NCBI RefSeq assembly: GCF_030973515.1
Contig: NZ_JARGZA010000001.1
Span: 186,001 to 250,000 of the forward strand
DNA length: 64,000 nucleotides
Origin: Jannaschia maritima
Lineage (GTDB): Bacteria > Pseudomonadota > Alphaproteobacteria > Rhodobacterales > Rhodobacteraceae
Direction: 5' to 3'
Shown here: one piece after another, positions 1 through 10,004 of the stretch
Layout of the letters: each line of letters opens with the position of its first letter
Position numbering within the stretch: position 1 is the first letter of the stretch
Position numbers and translations under genes: made by a program
The notes under the pieces: generated by a model
The model's input: the letters and a program-made list of their open reading frames with translations, nothing else
What the model was told of the DNA's origin: nothing
The model's database searches: none

Positions 1-91
1 TCGCTGCGAAGACGATGCAGGCAGTGATGCCGATCAGCGGGCCGGCATGCCGCTTCTCCTGCTTTTCCAGGTTCGTGTTGGGGGCGCTCAT
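1..91 (-). CDS. Small membrane protein, partial (3' part beyond the window)
   Basis: Reading leftward from the ATG at 89-91, about 30 codons stay open to the window edge. The visible residues begin MSAPNTNLEKQEKRHAGPL and then turn hydrophobic (IGITACIVFAA), which looks like a short charged cytoplasmic N terminus followed by a membrane helix. Small proteins of this shape are common in Rhodobacteraceae. It is divergent from anmK, with about 120 bases between the two starts. No function can be assigned from so little sequence. Confidence 0.55.
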   Translation of the reverse strand, partial: MSAPNTNLEKQEKRHAGPLIGITACIVFAA

Positions 92-214
92 AGATCGATG
101 CTCCGGGGATGATTGCTTGACGGACGAACCCGCGGGGCGGGGTTCGGGTTCCACCCTTGCCAAGCCGGGCCGCACGTCGGACGCTGCGCTCGCAACGCGA
201 GGAAGGGACGGGGC

Positions 215-1345
215 ATGGCGACGATGCGCGCGATCGGGACGATGTCGGGAACCTCGCTGGACGGGGTGGATGCCGCCACCCTCGAGACGGACGGCGAACG
301 GATCGAGGCGTTCGGCCCGGGGGCCTTCCGCCCCTATACCGAGGCGGAGGCCGTAATCCTGCGCGCGGCGCTGGGACGCTGGCCGGGCGGAGCCGGCGTC
401 GCCGCGGCGGGGCGGGTGGTGGAGGATGCCCATGCCGCGATCCTGGGCGAGATGATCGCGGCCGACCCGGCCGCCGCGCTGATCGGGTTCCACGGACAGA
501 CGCTGTCGCACGACCCGGAGGGGCGGCGCACACACCAATGCGGCGACGGTGCGGCGTTGGCATCGCGGTTGGACCGTCCGGTGGCCTGGGACTTCCGAAC
601 CGCCGACGTGGCGGCGGGCGGGCAGGGCGCGCCGCTGGCGCCCCTGTTTCACCGCGCCTGCGCCCGGTGGATCGGGGCGGATGCCCCGGTGGCGTTCCTG
701 AACCTCGGCGGCGTGGGCAACCTGACCTGGATCGACTCTGCGAACGACGGCGACGACGGGATCCTCGCCTTCGACACGGGTCCGGCGAACGCCCCGCTGG
801 ACGACCTGGCGCTGACCGCGACGGGACGCCCCTTCGACATGGACGGGGCCCTGGCGGCGGCGGGCGTGCCGGACGACGGGGCGGTCGAGGCGGTCCTGGC
901 CCATCCGTACTTCGGGGCCCCTGCGCCCAAGTCGCTGGACCGCGACGCCTTCGCGGGCGTGGGGGCCGCCATCGGGTCGCTGCCGCCCGCCGACGCCGCG
1001 GCCACGTGGGTCGCCGTCCTCGCTCGCAGCGTGACCCTGGGACTGGCCCTGTGCCCGGCCCCCCCGCGCCGCGTCCTCGTATGCGGAGGCGGACGGCGGA
1101 ACCCGGCGATCATGGCCGCCCTGGAGCGGACGCTGACCGTTCCCGTGCGGCCCGTCGAGGCGGTTGGGCTGGACGGTGACCTGCTCGAAGCGCAGGCCTT
1201 CGCGTTCCTGGCTGTCCGGGTCCTGCGCGGGTTGCCGTTGTCGCTGCCCGGCACCACGGGCGTGCTGCGACCGACCCCCGGGGGCGTCGTGTCGCAGCCG
1301 TCGCTTGCGTCCGGGGGGGCGGACGCTAAACGGCTCGCGAGCTGA
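215..1345 (+). CDS. anmK: Anhydro-N-acetylmuramic acid kinase
   Basis: This cytoplasmic enzyme opens the 1,6-anhydro ring of anhMurNAc and phosphorylates it, returning peptidoglycan turnover products to N-acetylglucosamine metabolism. The family phosphate-binding motif GTMSGTSLDGVD sits at residues 8-19. FHGQT follows near residue 92, and the conserved DFRTADVAAGGQGAPL segment lies near residue 125. At 376 residues it has the usual family length. The start at 215 was chosen because the frame is open upstream but the family N terminus begins just before GTMSG, and an AGGAAGGGA ribosome-binding site lies about 8 bases upstream. zwf follows after 17 bases. Confidence 0.95.
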   Translation: MATMRAIGTMSGTSLDGVDAATLETDGERIEAFGPGAFRPYTEAEAVILRAALGRWPGGAGVAAAGRVVEDAHAAILGEMIAADPAAALIGFHGQTLSHDPEGRRTHQCGDGAALASRLDRPVAWDFRTADVAAGGQGAPLAPLFHRACARWIGADAPVAFLNLGGVGNLTWIDSANDGDDGILAFDTGPANAPLDDLALTATGRPFDMDGALAAAGVPDDGAVEAVLAHPYFGAPAPKSLDRDAFAGVGAAIGSLPPADAAATWVAVLARSVTLGLALCPAPPRRVLVCGGGRRNPAIMAALERTLTVPVRPVEAVGLDGDLLEAQAFAFLAVRVLRGLPLSLPGTTGVLRPTPGGVVSQPSLASGGADAKRLAS

Positions 1346-1362
1346 CGCGAAAGGAGCTTGCG

Positions 1363-2817
1363 ATGGTCTCCCGCACGATACCGGTCGACGCCTTCGACCT
1401 CGTCCTCTTCGGTGCGACGGGGGATCTGGCCGCCCGCAAGATCATCCCTTCCCTGTACCGGCGGTACCTGGCGGGACAGATGCCAGGCGATGCGCGCTTG
1501 ATCGGGGCCGCCCGGTCCGAGCTGGACGAGAAGGGCTTCCGTAATTTGGTGCGCGAGGCCCTGGACACGTTCGTCCACCCGGATTTGCGCCGGGACGAGA
1601 CGATCGATTCCTTTTGCGAGATGTGCAGCTATGTCGCCGTCGACGCCAAGGCCGATGGCGGTTGGGACGAACTGAAGGGCAAGCTGCGCGATGGCCTGAT
1701 CCGCGCGTTCTACTTCAGCGTGGGCCCGTCGATCTTCGGACCCCTTGCGGACGGTCTGCGGTCGCACGGATTGGTGGACGAGCGGTCGCGTCTGGTGGTG
1801 GAGAAGCCGTTCGGGCACGATCTGGAAACGGCGGAAAAGCTGAACGCCGACCTGGCCGCGAACTTCGACGAGTCGCAGATCTATCGCATCGACCACTTCC
1901 TGGGAAAGGAGACGGTGCAGAACCTGATGGCGCTGCGCTTCGGGAACGTCCTGTTCGAACCGCTGTGGAACGAACGCTACGTCGATCATGTCCAGATCAC
2001 CGTGGCTGAGACGGTGGGCGTGGGCGGACGCGGCGGGTATTACGATCAGTCCGGCGCGATGCGGGACATGGTGCAGAACCACCTGATGCAGTTGCTGTGC
2101 CTGATTGCGATGGAGCCGCCGGCCGCGTTCGAGTCCGATCGTCTGCGCGACGAGAAGCTAAAGGTGATCCGTGCGCTCGACCCGGTGGAACCGCAGGACG
2201 TGGTGCGGGGGCAGTACAAGGTCGGGCCCGAAGGTCCGTCCTATGTCGAGGATGCGGAGAACCCCGACAGTCGCACCGAGAGCTTCGTGGCGCTCAAGGT
2301 GGGCATCTCCAACTGGCGGTGGAAGCATACGCCCTTCTACCTCCGGACCGGCAAGCGGATGACCCGGCGGATGTCGGAGATCGTGGTCCAGTTCAAGGAA
2401 ACGCCGCATTCGATCTTCGAGCGCGACAGCGGCAGCAAGGCGAACAGCCTGCGTATCCTGTTGCAGCCCGACGAGGGGATGGACCTGGCGGTGACGATCA
2501 AGGAGCCCGGACCGGGCGGCATGCGCCTGACGACGGTGCCGCTGGACATGACCTTCGCGGATGCGTTGAACCAGGATCATCCGGAGATGCCCGACGCTTA
2601 CGAGCGACTGATCATGGACGTCATCCGCGGCAACCAGACCTTGTTCATGCGCGGCGACGAGGTTGAGGCGGCATGGGCATGGACGGACCCCGTCATCAGG
2701 CGGTGGGAAGACAACGGCGACAAGCCGGAGCCGTATGGGCAGGGAACGTCCGGCCCCGAGGAATCGCTTATGCTGATGCACCGCGATGGACGGCGCTGGC
2801 GCGACCTGGGGGTCTGA
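1363..2817 (+). CDS. zwf: Glucose-6-phosphate 1-dehydrogenase
   Basis: It oxidises glucose 6-phosphate to 6-phosphogluconolactone with NAD(P)+, the first step of the oxidative pentose phosphate and Entner-Doudoroff routes. The nucleotide-binding motif FGATGDLAARK is at residues 16-26, and the substrate-binding and catalytic signature RIDHFLGKE is near residue 175. The length of 484 residues is typical. AAAGGAG stands upstream of the ATG. The stop is immediately followed by the proposed pgl start, and with pgi downstream this is the compact zwf-pgl-pgi cluster seen in many alphaproteobacteria. Confidence 0.97.
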   Translation: MVSRTIPVDAFDLVLFGATGDLAARKIIPSLYRRYLAGQMPGDARLIGAARSELDEKGFRNLVREALDTFVHPDLRRDETIDSFCEMCSYVAVDAKADGGWDELKGKLRDGLIRAFYFSVGPSIFGPLADGLRSHGLVDERSRLVVEKPFGHDLETAEKLNADLAANFDESQIYRIDHFLGKETVQNLMALRFGNVLFEPLWNERYVDHVQITVAETVGVGGRGGYYDQSGAMRDMVQNHLMQLLCLIAMEPPAAFESDRLRDEKLKVIRALDPVEPQDVVRGQYKVGPEGPSYVEDAENPDSRTESFVALKVGISNWRWKHTPFYLRTGKRMTRRMSEIVVQFKETPHSIFERDSGSKANSLRILLQPDEGMDLAVTIKEPGPGGMRLTTVPLDMTFADALNQDHPEMPDAYERLIMDVIRGNQTLFMRGDEVEAAWAWTDPVIRRWEDNGDKPEPYGQGTSGPEESLMLMHRDGRRWRDLGV

Positions 2818-2818
2818 G

Positions 2819-3490
2819 TTGGAACTGATCGAGTATCCCGACCGAGAGATCCTGGCCATGCGGCTTGCGGATACCTTGGCCGCTTCGCTGCGATCGTGCT
2901 TGTCCCTGCACGATCGCGCCAGCTTCTGCGTCACGGGCGGGTCGTCGCCCGCGGAAGTGTATGGCATCCTGTCGGGCGTGCCGATGGAGTGGAACCGCGT
3001 GGACGTCCTTTTGAACGACGAACGATGGGTGCCGGAGGACGACGCACGATCCAATACCCGGCTGATCCGCCGCACCCTGCTGACCGACAAGGCGGCGGCG
3101 GCGAACTTCGTGCCCATGTACGCCGACACTGCCACGCCTGAGGACGGAATACCGTCGTTGATGGATGCCTATGATGGCAAGTTCCCGATCTCGCTGCTGC
3201 TGTTGGGCATGGGCGCGGATGGCCACACCGCCAGCCTGTTCCCCGAAGGCGACAACCTGGCCGTTGCGTTGGAGGACGAAGCGCCGATCCTGATGGGGAT
3301 GCGGGCCCCCGGCGCCGACGAGCCCCGCATCACGCTGACCGGGCGCGTCCTGACCGATGCGATGGAAACGCATGTCCTGATCATGGGCGACGACAAGCGG
3401 ACGCGGTTGGAGGCGGCGGCCGGCGCCGACCCGATCGAACAGCCCATCGCCGCAGTCCTGCCGAACGCAACAGTCCACTGGGCCGCCTGA
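2819..3490 (+). CDS. pgl: 6-phosphogluconolactonase
   Basis: It hydrolyses 6-phosphogluconolactone, the product of Zwf, to 6-phosphogluconate. Family motifs are visible: [11 protein letters not shown] near the N terminus, [14 protein letters not shown], and [16 protein letters not shown] in the second half. The TTG at 2819 was chosen as start: it gives the usual N terminus ([10 protein letters not shown]), follows the zwf stop directly and has GGGGGT about 7 bases upstream. The alternative ATG at 2786 would add 11 atypical residues and overlap zwf by 32 bases. The protein is 223 residues from the TTG. Confidence 0.92.
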   Translation: MELIEYPDREILAMRLADTLAASLRSCLSLHDRASFCVTGGSSPAEVYGILSGVPMEWNRVDVLLNDERWVPEDDARSNTRLIRRTLLTDKAAAANFVPMYADTATPEDGIPSLMDAYDGKFPISLLLLGMGADGHTASLFPEGDNLAVALEDEAPILMGMRAPGADEPRITLTGRVLTDAMETHVLIMGDDKRTRLEAAAGADPIEQPIAAVLPNATVHWAA

Positions 3491-3512
3491 TCCCGCCAAT
3501 GGAAGCCATGCC

Positions 3513-5138
3513 ATGACAGACGCCGACCGCACCCCCGACTTTTGGGACGGCATCGAACGCCTGAAGTCCCACCGCGGCGCGCGCATCACCGAACTGCTCG
3601 ACCGCCCCGGACGGATGGAACGTTTCACGGCGGCGAGGGACGACTTCGTCCTGGACCTTTCCAAGACGTCCATCACCGACGAAGCGCTCGACCTGCTGCT
3701 CGTCATGGCTGCCGACGTACCCGAGCGTCGCGACGCCATGTTCCGTGGCGATCCGATCAACGAGACCGAGGGCCGTGCCGTCCTGCACACCGCCCTGCGC
3801 CGAACTCCGGCGGACGGGCCATTGATGGTGGAGGGCACCGACGTCATGCTCGGCGTCCACGAGACCCTGGATCGCATGCGCGACTTCGCCCGGGCCGTCC
3901 GAGGCGGCGGGTTCGAGGGGCAGGGCGGACGGATCACGGACGTCGTGAACATCGGCATCGGGGGATCGGACCTGGGGCCCGCCATGGCCGTCCGTGCCCT
4001 GGTGCCTTATCATGACGGGCCGCGATGCCATTTCGTCAGCAACGTCGACGGGGCGGACTGGGCTGATACGGCCGCCGGCTTGGACCCGGCCACGACGCTG
4101 GTGATCGTGGCGTCGAAGACCTTCACCACGATCGAGACGATGACCAACGCGCGAACGGCGCGCGATTGGATGGCGGGCACGGTCGCCGACCCGGCAACCC
4201 AGTTCGCCGCCCTGTCGACCGCCGCCGACAAGACGGCCGCGTTCGGGATCGATCCGTCGCGGGTATTCGGCTTCGCGGACTGGGTCGGTGGACGCTATTC
4301 GATGTGGGGGCCGATCGGCTTGGCTTTGATGATCGCCATCGGGCCGGATGCGTTCGACGATTTCCTGGGCGGCGCGCGGGACCTGGACGCGCATTTCCGT
4401 GACACGCCCCTGGCGCGCAACATGCCGGTCCTGTTGGCGCTGGTCGGGATCTGGCACCATCAGGTCTGCGGCTATCCGACCCGGGCGGTCCTGCCTTACG
4501 ACGACCGTTTGGCGCGTCTGCCCGCGTATCTGCAGCAGTTGGAGATGGAGTCGAACGGCAAGGGGGTGACCCTCGCGGGGGATGCGTTGCAGGGGCCCGC
4601 CGGGCCCGTCGTCTGGGGCGAGCCCGGCACCAACGGGCAGCATGCCTTCTATCAACTGATCCATCAGGGCCGGACCGTCGTTCCGTGCGAGTTCGCCGTC
4701 GCGGCCCGCGGGCACGAGCCCGATCTGGATCACCACCACCGGTTGCTGATCGCGAACTGCCTGGCGCAGTCGGAGGCGCTGATGCGTGGACGCGACCTCG
4801 ATGAGGCGCGGGGCATGCTCGCCGATCGGTACGACGGTGCGGAATTGGAGCGGCAGGCGGCACATCGCGTCTTCGCCGGGAACCGCCCATCGACGACGTT
4901 GATCTACCCCCGGATGGATCCGCGCACGTTGGGTCGGATCGTAGCATTGTACGAGCACCGGGTCTTCGTCGAGGGGGTCATGCTGGGGATCAACAGCTTC
5001 GATCAATGGGGCGTGGAGCTGGGCAAGGCACTGGCGACATCGCTCGGGCCGCTGGTCGAAGGGGAAGACGCATCGAGCAAGGACGCATCGACACAAGAAC
5101 TGTTGCGGACCCTGCGTGGCTGGCGGGACCGGTCTTGA
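3513..5138 (+). CDS. pgi: Glucose-6-phosphate isomerase
   Basis: It interconverts glucose 6-phosphate and fructose 6-phosphate. Here it would pass fructose units from the neighbouring polyol operon to Zwf. Both family signatures are present: the GEPGTNGQH segment around residue 370, with the catalytic Glu, and the C-terminal [14 protein letters not shown] with the catalytic Lys. The 541-residue length is normal. It lies 22 bases after pgl and is probably co-transcribed with it. The gene ends 1 base before the converging thioesterase gene, with no terminator hairpin between. Confidence 0.97.
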   Translation: MTDADRTPDFWDGIERLKSHRGARITELLDRPGRMERFTAARDDFVLDLSKTSITDEALDLLLVMAADVPERRDAMFRGDPINETEGRAVLHTALRRTPADGPLMVEGTDVMLGVHETLDRMRDFARAVRGGGFEGQGGRITDVVNIGIGGSDLGPAMAVRALVPYHDGPRCHFVSNVDGADWADTAAGLDPATTLVIVASKTFTTIETMTNARTARDWMAGTVADPATQFAALSTAADKTAAFGIDPSRVFGFADWVGGRYSMWGPIGLALMIAIGPDAFDDFLGGARDLDAHFRDTPLARNMPVLLALVGIWHHQVCGYPTRAVLPYDDRLARLPAYLQQLEMESNGKGVTLAGDALQGPAGPVVWGEPGTNGQHAFYQLIHQGRTVVPCEFAVAARGHEPDLDHHHRLLIANCLAQSEALMRGRDLDEARGMLADRYDGAELERQAAHRVFAGNRPSTTLIYPRMDPRTLGRIVALYEHRVFVEGVMLGINSFDQWGVELGKALATSLGPLVEGEDASSKDASTQELLRTLRGWRDRS

Positions 5139-5139
5139 C

Positions 5140-5625
5140 CTAGTCCCGATTCGCGCCGTCGCGGGACGTGAACGCCGTGACGTAACTAGCTGGCAACGCA
5201 CGCTTCGTTCTGTGATCGGCCTCCATCAGACAGATCACCGCCTCGCCTGTGGTACAGTGGCGGCCACCGGCATACACGCGGTATTCCATCGTCCAGGAGG
5301 TCCGGCGGAAGCTACGCGTACGTCCGGTCACGGTGTAGACGTCCTCGAGGAACAGCGGTCGATGATAGGCGACCGTGATCTGCTTCAAGACCAGCGCGGG
5401 ACGCGTTGCCGCATCGGCATAATCGCCCAAACCGTATTCGCGCAGATAGGCGATGCGGAACGTTTCGAACCAGCTGAGATAGGTCGCGTTGTTGACGTGG
5501 TTCAGCGCGTCGAGTTCGTGGAAGCGGACGCGATCGGCCAGACCGAAATCGAACGGGTCCGGTACGCCGTTCGCGCGCAGCGTATCGCGATCGAGGGGAC
5601 GCAGGAAGGGAGGGGTGGCGGCCAT
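5140..5625 (-). CDS. Acyl-CoA thioesterase, 4HBT hot-dog fold
   Basis: This is a small hot-dog-fold hydrolase of the 4-hydroxybenzoyl-CoA thioesterase/YbgC group. It probably cleaves an acyl-CoA thioester, but the substrate is not evident. The signature ELDALNHVNNATYLSWFE (residues about 37-54) contains the family Asp/His/Asn cluster. A central RPLFLEDVYTVTGR strand and a TGEA segment follow. Length is 161 residues, typical for the fold. It is convergent with pgi, their stops almost touching, and is followed upstream by a tRNA gene, so it is likely monocistronic. Confidence 0.82.
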   Translation of the reverse strand: MAATPPFLRPLDRDTLRANGVPDPFDFGLADRVRFHELDALNHVNNATYLSWFETFRIAYLREYGLGDYADAATRPALVLKQITVAYHRPLFLEDVYTVTGRTRSFRRTSWTMEYRVYAGGRHCTTGEAVICLMEADHRTKRALPASYVTAFTSRDGANRD

Positions 5626-5643
5626 CGCGATCCATGCGGTGGT

Positions 5644-5717
5644 TGGAGCGGGTAACGGGAATCGAACCCGTAACTTAAGCTTGGGAAGCTCGCGTGATAC
5701 CTTTTCACCATACCCGC
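5644..5717 (-). tRNA. tRNA-Gly(CCC)
   Basis: On the minus strand the acceptor arm GCGGGTA pairs with TACCCGC, followed by T and an encoded CCA. The anticodon loop is TTCCCAA (anticodon CCC) and the T-loop is TTCGATT. The anticodon stem has one G-U and one terminal C-A mismatch, but the cloverleaf is otherwise intact. Confidence 0.93.
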
Positions 5718-5766
5718 CGCTGCGCCCATCTATCAGTCAGGCAATTCCCGCCGCAAGCGGATATCG

Positions 5767-7233
5767 TCAGCGTAGGTATGCTCGGATGGTCCCCTCGACC
5801 CCGTCCGACCAGACGGATCGCAAGGCGGCGTCGAAGTCATTCCGAAACGCGGACGCATCCCGAAGCCCGTCATAGCATCGCAGGCCGAGCCACGCATCCG
5901 GGTCGGTCTTCGCGGCCCGGGCGGCGGCCTGCAATTCGTCCCAGTTCGGATCGTTCGGCTCGATGAGGCTGCCATCCTCGCGCGTGCCTTCGCAATAGCG
6001 GGCCCACATCGCCTCCACCAAGGCCAATCCCTTCACGGGTCGGCCGGCGGCAAGATTGTCGACGATGGAAGGATGGAGGAACCCGGGATGTCTGCTGCTG
6101 CCGTCGAACGCCACGCGCCGCGTCGTGTCCACGATGGCCTCGTTCGCGAAGCGGGGGATCACCATGTCGAGGTATTGATCCGGCGTATACCCGGGCACGG
6201 CGTGAAGGTTCGGCAGGATCTCGCGCGATTGGACGTGTCGGAACAGCGCGCCGATGAGCGGATGGCTCATCGTGCCGGCAATGGTGGCGATCCCCAGCAG
6301 ATCCCCCGCATTCGCCAGGATCTGATGCCCTGCGTTCAGGATGCGGAGCTTGAGAGCCTCGAATGCATGGACGTCACTTGTGAAGACCGCACCGGCCCGT
6401 TCCAAAGGGGGGCGGCCCGCGGCGAAGCGGTCTTCCAGGACCCAGTGGCGGAACCGTTCGTGGGTCACGGGCGCGGTATCCGCGATCCCCAGAGCCCGGG
6501 CCATCGCACGTTCGCGCGGGCCGGTGGCGGGGACGATGCAATCCACCATGCTGTTGGGGAACGTGCATACGCCATCGATCCAATCCGCCAGGTCGGGATC
6601 GCCGGCGCGGACCAACCCCGTGACGATGGTGCGCAAGAGCGTGCCGTTGCCTTGCAGATTGTCGCAACTGAGCAGCGTCAGCGGCCCGGACCCCGCCGCC
6701 TGCCTGCGTCGCAGCGCGGCCACGATGGCGCCGAAGGCGGTCCGGGGGGCGTTCGCCAAGTCGGAATCGTGGACGAGATCCGGATGCGTCAAGTCGGGGC
6801 CATTCGGTCCGAGAAAGTATCCACCTTCGGTGACGGTCAGGGACACGATCCGGATCGCAGGCGCGGCCATCTGCGCGATCAGCGGTCCATGCCCGTCCTC
6901 GACGGGGACATAGCCGATCATCGAGCCCACGATCTCCGCGTTCGTTCCCACCGGGTCGAGCTCGATCAAGGTCGTGAGGAAATCCTGCTCGGCCAGCTTC
7001 GTTCGCATCGCCGCATCGTAGGGGCGCACGCCGGCGCCAAGGATCGCCCAGTCCTGGGCCAAGCCATCCTGCATCAACCGGTGGAGGTACCATGCCTGGT
7101 GGGCCCGGTGGAAGTTGCCCGTTCCGATGTGGACGATGCCGGGGGTCAGAGCCGACCGGTCGTAGGTCGGGGCCGAGATGCCGGCGGGCGGAACCGTCAG
7201 GGGTGCCAAGTCCGCTTGCGTCAGCTCATCCAT
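5767..7233 (-). CDS. mtlK: Mannitol 2-dehydrogenase, long-chain polyol dehydrogenase family
   Basis: It oxidises D-mannitol (and related hexitols) to D-fructose with NAD+ in the cytoplasm. The N-terminal Rossmann motif GIVHIGTGNFHRAHQ (residues about 32-46) and the family signature VTEGGYFLGP are both present. The catalytic Lys region KLRILNAGHQ follows past the middle. The ATG at 7231-7233 is preferred because upstream codons fall inside smoS and it matches the usual N terminus. It gives 488 residues and a 13-base overlap with the smoS stop. As last gene of the polyol operon it corresponds to mtlK of R. sphaeroides; no sugar kinase follows. Confidence 0.92.
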   Translation of the reverse strand: MDELTQADLAPLTVPPAGISAPTYDRSALTPGIVHIGTGNFHRAHQAWYLHRLMQDGLAQDWAILGAGVRPYDAAMRTKLAEQDFLTTLIELDPVGTNAEIVGSMIGYVPVEDGHGPLIAQMAAPAIRIVSLTVTEGGYFLGPNGPDLTHPDLVHDSDLANAPRTAFGAIVAALRRRQAAGSGPLTLLSCDNLQGNGTLLRTIVTGLVRAGDPDLADWIDGVCTFPNSMVDCIVPATGPRERAMARALGIADTAPVTHERFRHWVLEDRFAAGRPPLERAGAVFTSDVHAFEALKLRILNAGHQILANAGDLLGIATIAGTMSHPLIGALFRHVQSREILPNLHAVPGYTPDQYLDMVIPRFANEAIVDTTRRVAFDGSSRHPGFLHPSIVDNLAAGRPVKGLALVEAMWARYCEGTREDGSLIEPNDPNWDELQAAARAAKTDPDAWLGLRCYDGLRDASAFRNDFDAALRSVWSDGVEGTIRAYLR

Positions 7234-7994
7234 TGGCCACCATCCACGTTGTAGCATTGCCCGACGACGTAGTCGGAATCCGCACTCGCGAGGAACACGG
7301 CCATGCCGGTCAGATCGTCCGCGCTACCCATGCGGCCGAAGGGAACGGCGGCGCCGACCTCGCGCTTCTTCTGACCGGGCGTCTTTCCTTCGAGCCGTGC
7401 GAACGCGGCATCGACGCCGTCCCAGTGCTCGCCGTCCACGACGCCGGGCGCGATGGCGTTCACGTTGATCCCGTGCGCGATCAGGTTCAACGCCGCCGAT
7501 TGGGTCAGGCTGATGACGGCCGCCTTCGTGGCGCAATAGACCGCGACGAGCGGTTCGCCGCGCCGGCCCGCCTGGCTGGCCATGTTGACGATCCGACCCC
7601 CGGTGCCCTGCCGGATCATCACCCGGGCCACCACCTGCATCGTGAACAGGGTGCCCGCCACGTTGATGTCGAAGGCTCGCGCGAAGTCGTCGCGCTCAAT
7701 GTCCACGATCGGGGCGGCGGTGAAGATCGCGGCGTTGTTGATCAGCACGTCGATCCCGCCCAAAGCGTCGACGGCCCCCGCCACGCCCGCGTCGATCCCT
7801 TCTTGCGTGGACACGTCCATCGGAACCGCATGGCAGGCATTCCCTATCCCCTCCGCGGTGCGGCGGGCGCGGGCGGGATCGATGTCGCCGATCACGACCT
7901 GCGCGCCTTCGGCGACGTATCGCCGGGCGAAGGCCGAACCGATACCCCGCGCGCCCCCCGTGATCAGTGCGCGCTTCCCCGCAAGGCGGGTCAT
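7221..7994 (-). CDS. smoS: Sorbitol (glucitol) dehydrogenase, short-chain dehydrogenase family
   Basis: A classical short-chain dehydrogenase of 257 residues, placed where R. sphaeroides has the NAD-dependent sorbitol dehydrogenase SmoS. Visible features are the TGGARGIG cofactor loop at residues 12-19, NNAA near residue 88, the catalytic Ser in MASQAG, and the YCATK catalytic pair near residue 153. The ATG at 7994 overlaps the smoK stop by 4 bases (ATGA), which fixes the start. It is expected to convert imported glucitol to fructose or galactitol to tagatose. Substrate assignment rests on operon context. Confidence 0.9.
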   Translation of the reverse strand: MTRLAGKRALITGGARGIGSAFARRYVAEGAQVVIGDIDPARARRTAEGIGNACHAVPMDVSTQEGIDAGVAGAVDALGGIDVLINNAAIFTAAPIVDIERDDFARAFDINVAGTLFTMQVVARVMIRQGTGGRIVNMASQAGRRGEPLVAVYCATKAAVISLTQSAALNLIAHGINVNAIAPGVVDGEHWDGVDAAFARLEGKTPGQKKREVGAAVPFGRMGSADDLTGMAVFLASADSDYVVGQCYNVDGGQWMS

Positions 7995-8995
7995 GCGATG
8001 CGCAAGCCGTCCCGACCGAAGCGGTGCATCCGGGCGATGTCGGGGGTCATGTGGATGGTGTCGCCGCTTCGGAAGCTGACCTCGCCCGGCGCGCGGACGG
8101 TCAGGGGTTCCGCAAAGTCGTTCACATGGACGTGGAAGAAGGTGTCCGAGCCCAGATGCTCGGCGACCCCGACCTTGCCCGCCCATTCGCCGGCATCGGG
8201 CGATACCGCGATGTGCTCCGGCCGGATGCCGATATGGGTGGCGCCGTGCTTGGCCGCCTCCGGCCCCTCGATCAGGTTCATCCGCGGCGATCCGATGAAC
8301 CCGGCCACGAACAGGTTGCGCGGCTCCCGATACAGTTCCAGCGGGGAGCCCACCTGCTCGATCACGCCGGCGCGCAGGACGACGATCTTGTCGGCCATGG
8401 TCATCGCCTCGACCTGATCGTGGGTGACGTAGATCATCGTCGTCTCCAACCGCTCGTGCAGTTCGGAGATCTCCAGCCGCATGCCGACGCGCAGGGCGGC
8501 GTCCAGGTTGGACAGGGGCTCGTCGAACAGGAACGCAGCCGGTTCGCGCACGATGGCACGCCCGATGGCCACCCGTTGCCGTTGTCCGCCCGACAGCTGC
8601 CCCGGCCGACGGTCCAGGTAGTCTATCAGGTTCAGCGCGGCCGCGGCCTTCTCGATCTTGGCGTCCTGTTCGGCCTGGTCCACGCCGGCCATCCGCATGG
8701 GGAAGGCAATGTTCTTACGGACGGACATGTGCGGGTAGAGCGCATAGGACTGGAACACCATCGCCAGCCCGCGCTTGGCGGGCGGTACGTCGGTGACGTC
8801 GCGGCCATCGATCTCCATGTGGCCGGAGGTCATGTCCTCCAGCCCCGCGATCAGGCGCAGCAGGGTCGACTTGCCGCAACCGGATGGTCCGACGAAGACG
8901 GTGAACTCGCCGTCCTCGATCGTCAGGTCCAGCGGTGGGATGACCTGGACGTCACCGAAGGACTTCGTGATGTTGTTGAGCGTGATGCGTCCCAT
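7991..8995 (-). CDS. smoK: Polyol ABC transporter ATP-binding protein
   Basis: ATPase of the hexitol importer, a MalK/UgpC-type subunit of 334 residues. The Walker A motif GPSGCGKST is at residues 36-44, the signature LSGGQRQR near residue 135, and Walker [12 protein letters not shown] follows, with the H-loop His in YVTHDQ. A C-terminal OB-fold regulatory region starts near residue 235 (HIGIRPEHI). It lies 13 bases after smoG and overlaps smoS by 4 bases, so it is translationally coupled in the operon. Confidence 0.95.
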   Translation of the reverse strand: MGRITLNNITKSFGDVQVIPPLDLTIEDGEFTVFVGPSGCGKSTLLRLIAGLEDMTSGHMEIDGRDVTDVPPAKRGLAMVFQSYALYPHMSVRKNIAFPMRMAGVDQAEQDAKIEKAAAALNLIDYLDRRPGQLSGGQRQRVAIGRAIVREPAAFLFDEPLSNLDAALRVGMRLEISELHERLETTMIYVTHDQVEAMTMADKIVVLRAGVIEQVGSPLELYREPRNLFVAGFIGSPRMNLIEGPEAAKHGATHIGIRPEHIAVSPDAGEWAGKVGVAEHLGSDTFFHVHVNDFAEPLTVRAPGEVSFRSGDTIHMTPDIARMHRFGRDGLRIA

Positions 8996-9008
8996 CGGAA
9001 GGCCTCCC

Positions 9009-9839
9009 CTACTTGACTGCGCCGAACGTCAGGCCACGGACGAGCTGCTTCTGGCTGAACCAGCCCAGGATCAGGATCGGCGCGATGGCCATGGTGGATG
9101 CCGCCGAGAGCTTGGCGAAGAACAGGCCCTCGGGGCTGGAATAGCTGGCGATGAACGCCGTCAACGGTGCGGCGTTCACGGCGGTCAGGTTCAAGGTCCA
9201 GAACGCCTCGTTCCAGGCGAGGATGAAGTTCAGCAGGATGGTGGACGCGATGCCGGGCACGGCCATCGGCGTCAGCACGTACAAAATCTCGGAGCGCAGC
9301 GACGCACCGTCCATGCGCGCGGCCTCCAGGATCTCGCCGGGGATCTCGCGGAAGTAGGTGTAGAGCATCCAGACGATGATCGGCAGGTTGATCAGCATCA
9401 GAATGAATACGAGGGCCGCCTTGCTGTCGAGCACGCCGAGCTGGATGCAGATCAGATAGATCGGATACAGCACGCCGACGGCAGGCAGCATCTTGGTCGA
9501 TAGCATCCACAACAGGATGTCCTTGGTCCGCTTGGTGGGTTGGAACGCCATGGCCCATGCCGCGGGCACGGCGATCACGATGCCCAGCAGCGTGGAGCCG
9601 CCCGCGATGATGACGCTGTTCCACAGGAAGCGGACGTAGTTCGATCGTTCCTGCACGACGCCGTAGTTCTCCAACGTCCAGTCGAAGGCGAACAGGGACG
9701 GGGGGGAGGCGATGGCTTCCGCCTCCGTCTTGAAGGAGGTCAGGATCGTCCAGAGGATCGGGAAGAAGATCAGCAGTCCGATGGCCCAGGCGAGGGCGGA
9801 CCACCCGATCTTGGCCCCGGTGGATGCGGCACGCGCCAT
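9009..9839 (-). CDS. smoG: Polyol ABC transporter permease (second subunit)
   Basis: Inner-membrane permease of the MalG type, 276 residues with about six hydrophobic helices. The cytoplasmic EAA loop reads [14 protein letters not shown] (roughly residues 185-200), which contacts SmoK. The ATG at 9837-9839 was chosen; the frame is open for another 37 codons upstream, but that stretch is polar and unlike the family. The gap to smoF is 165 bases, much longer than elsewhere in this operon, with a short GC hairpin just after the smoF stop. It probably pairs with SmoF to carry sorbitol and mannitol. Confidence 0.93.
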   Translation of the reverse strand: MARAASTGAKIGWSALAWAIGLLIFFPILWTILTSFKTEAEAIASPPSLFAFDWTLENYGVVQERSNYVRFLWNSVIIAGGSTLLGIVIAVPAAWAMAFQPTKRTKDILLWMLSTKMLPAVGVLYPIYLICIQLGVLDSKAALVFILMLINLPIIVWMLYTYFREIPGEILEAARMDGASLRSEILYVLTPMAVPGIASTILLNFILAWNEAFWTLNLTAVNAAPLTAFIASYSSPEGLFFAKLSAASTMAIAPILILGWFSQKQLVRGLTFGAVK

Positions 9840-10004
9840 TACTGAAGCCCTCCGATCGGGAGTGTCGTCAGCGTCGGGCTCGACCGCGAGACGACGGGGG
9901 AGTGGGTAACGCGATGTCCAGTCGCGGCGACCTGCGCACCGTTCGAACACGTAGAGCGGGACCCCCGTTCGGAGGGCAGGGCGCGATGCGCGCGTTCGGG
10001 ACGA

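Noticed and set aside
649-2082. 477-codon minus-strand open frame
   Set aside because: It is antisense to anmK and zwf, with no protein-like features.
2786-2818. ATG start of pgl at 2786
   Set aside because: It would add 11 residues encoded within zwf that do not fit the family N terminus; the TTG directly after the zwf stop is better.
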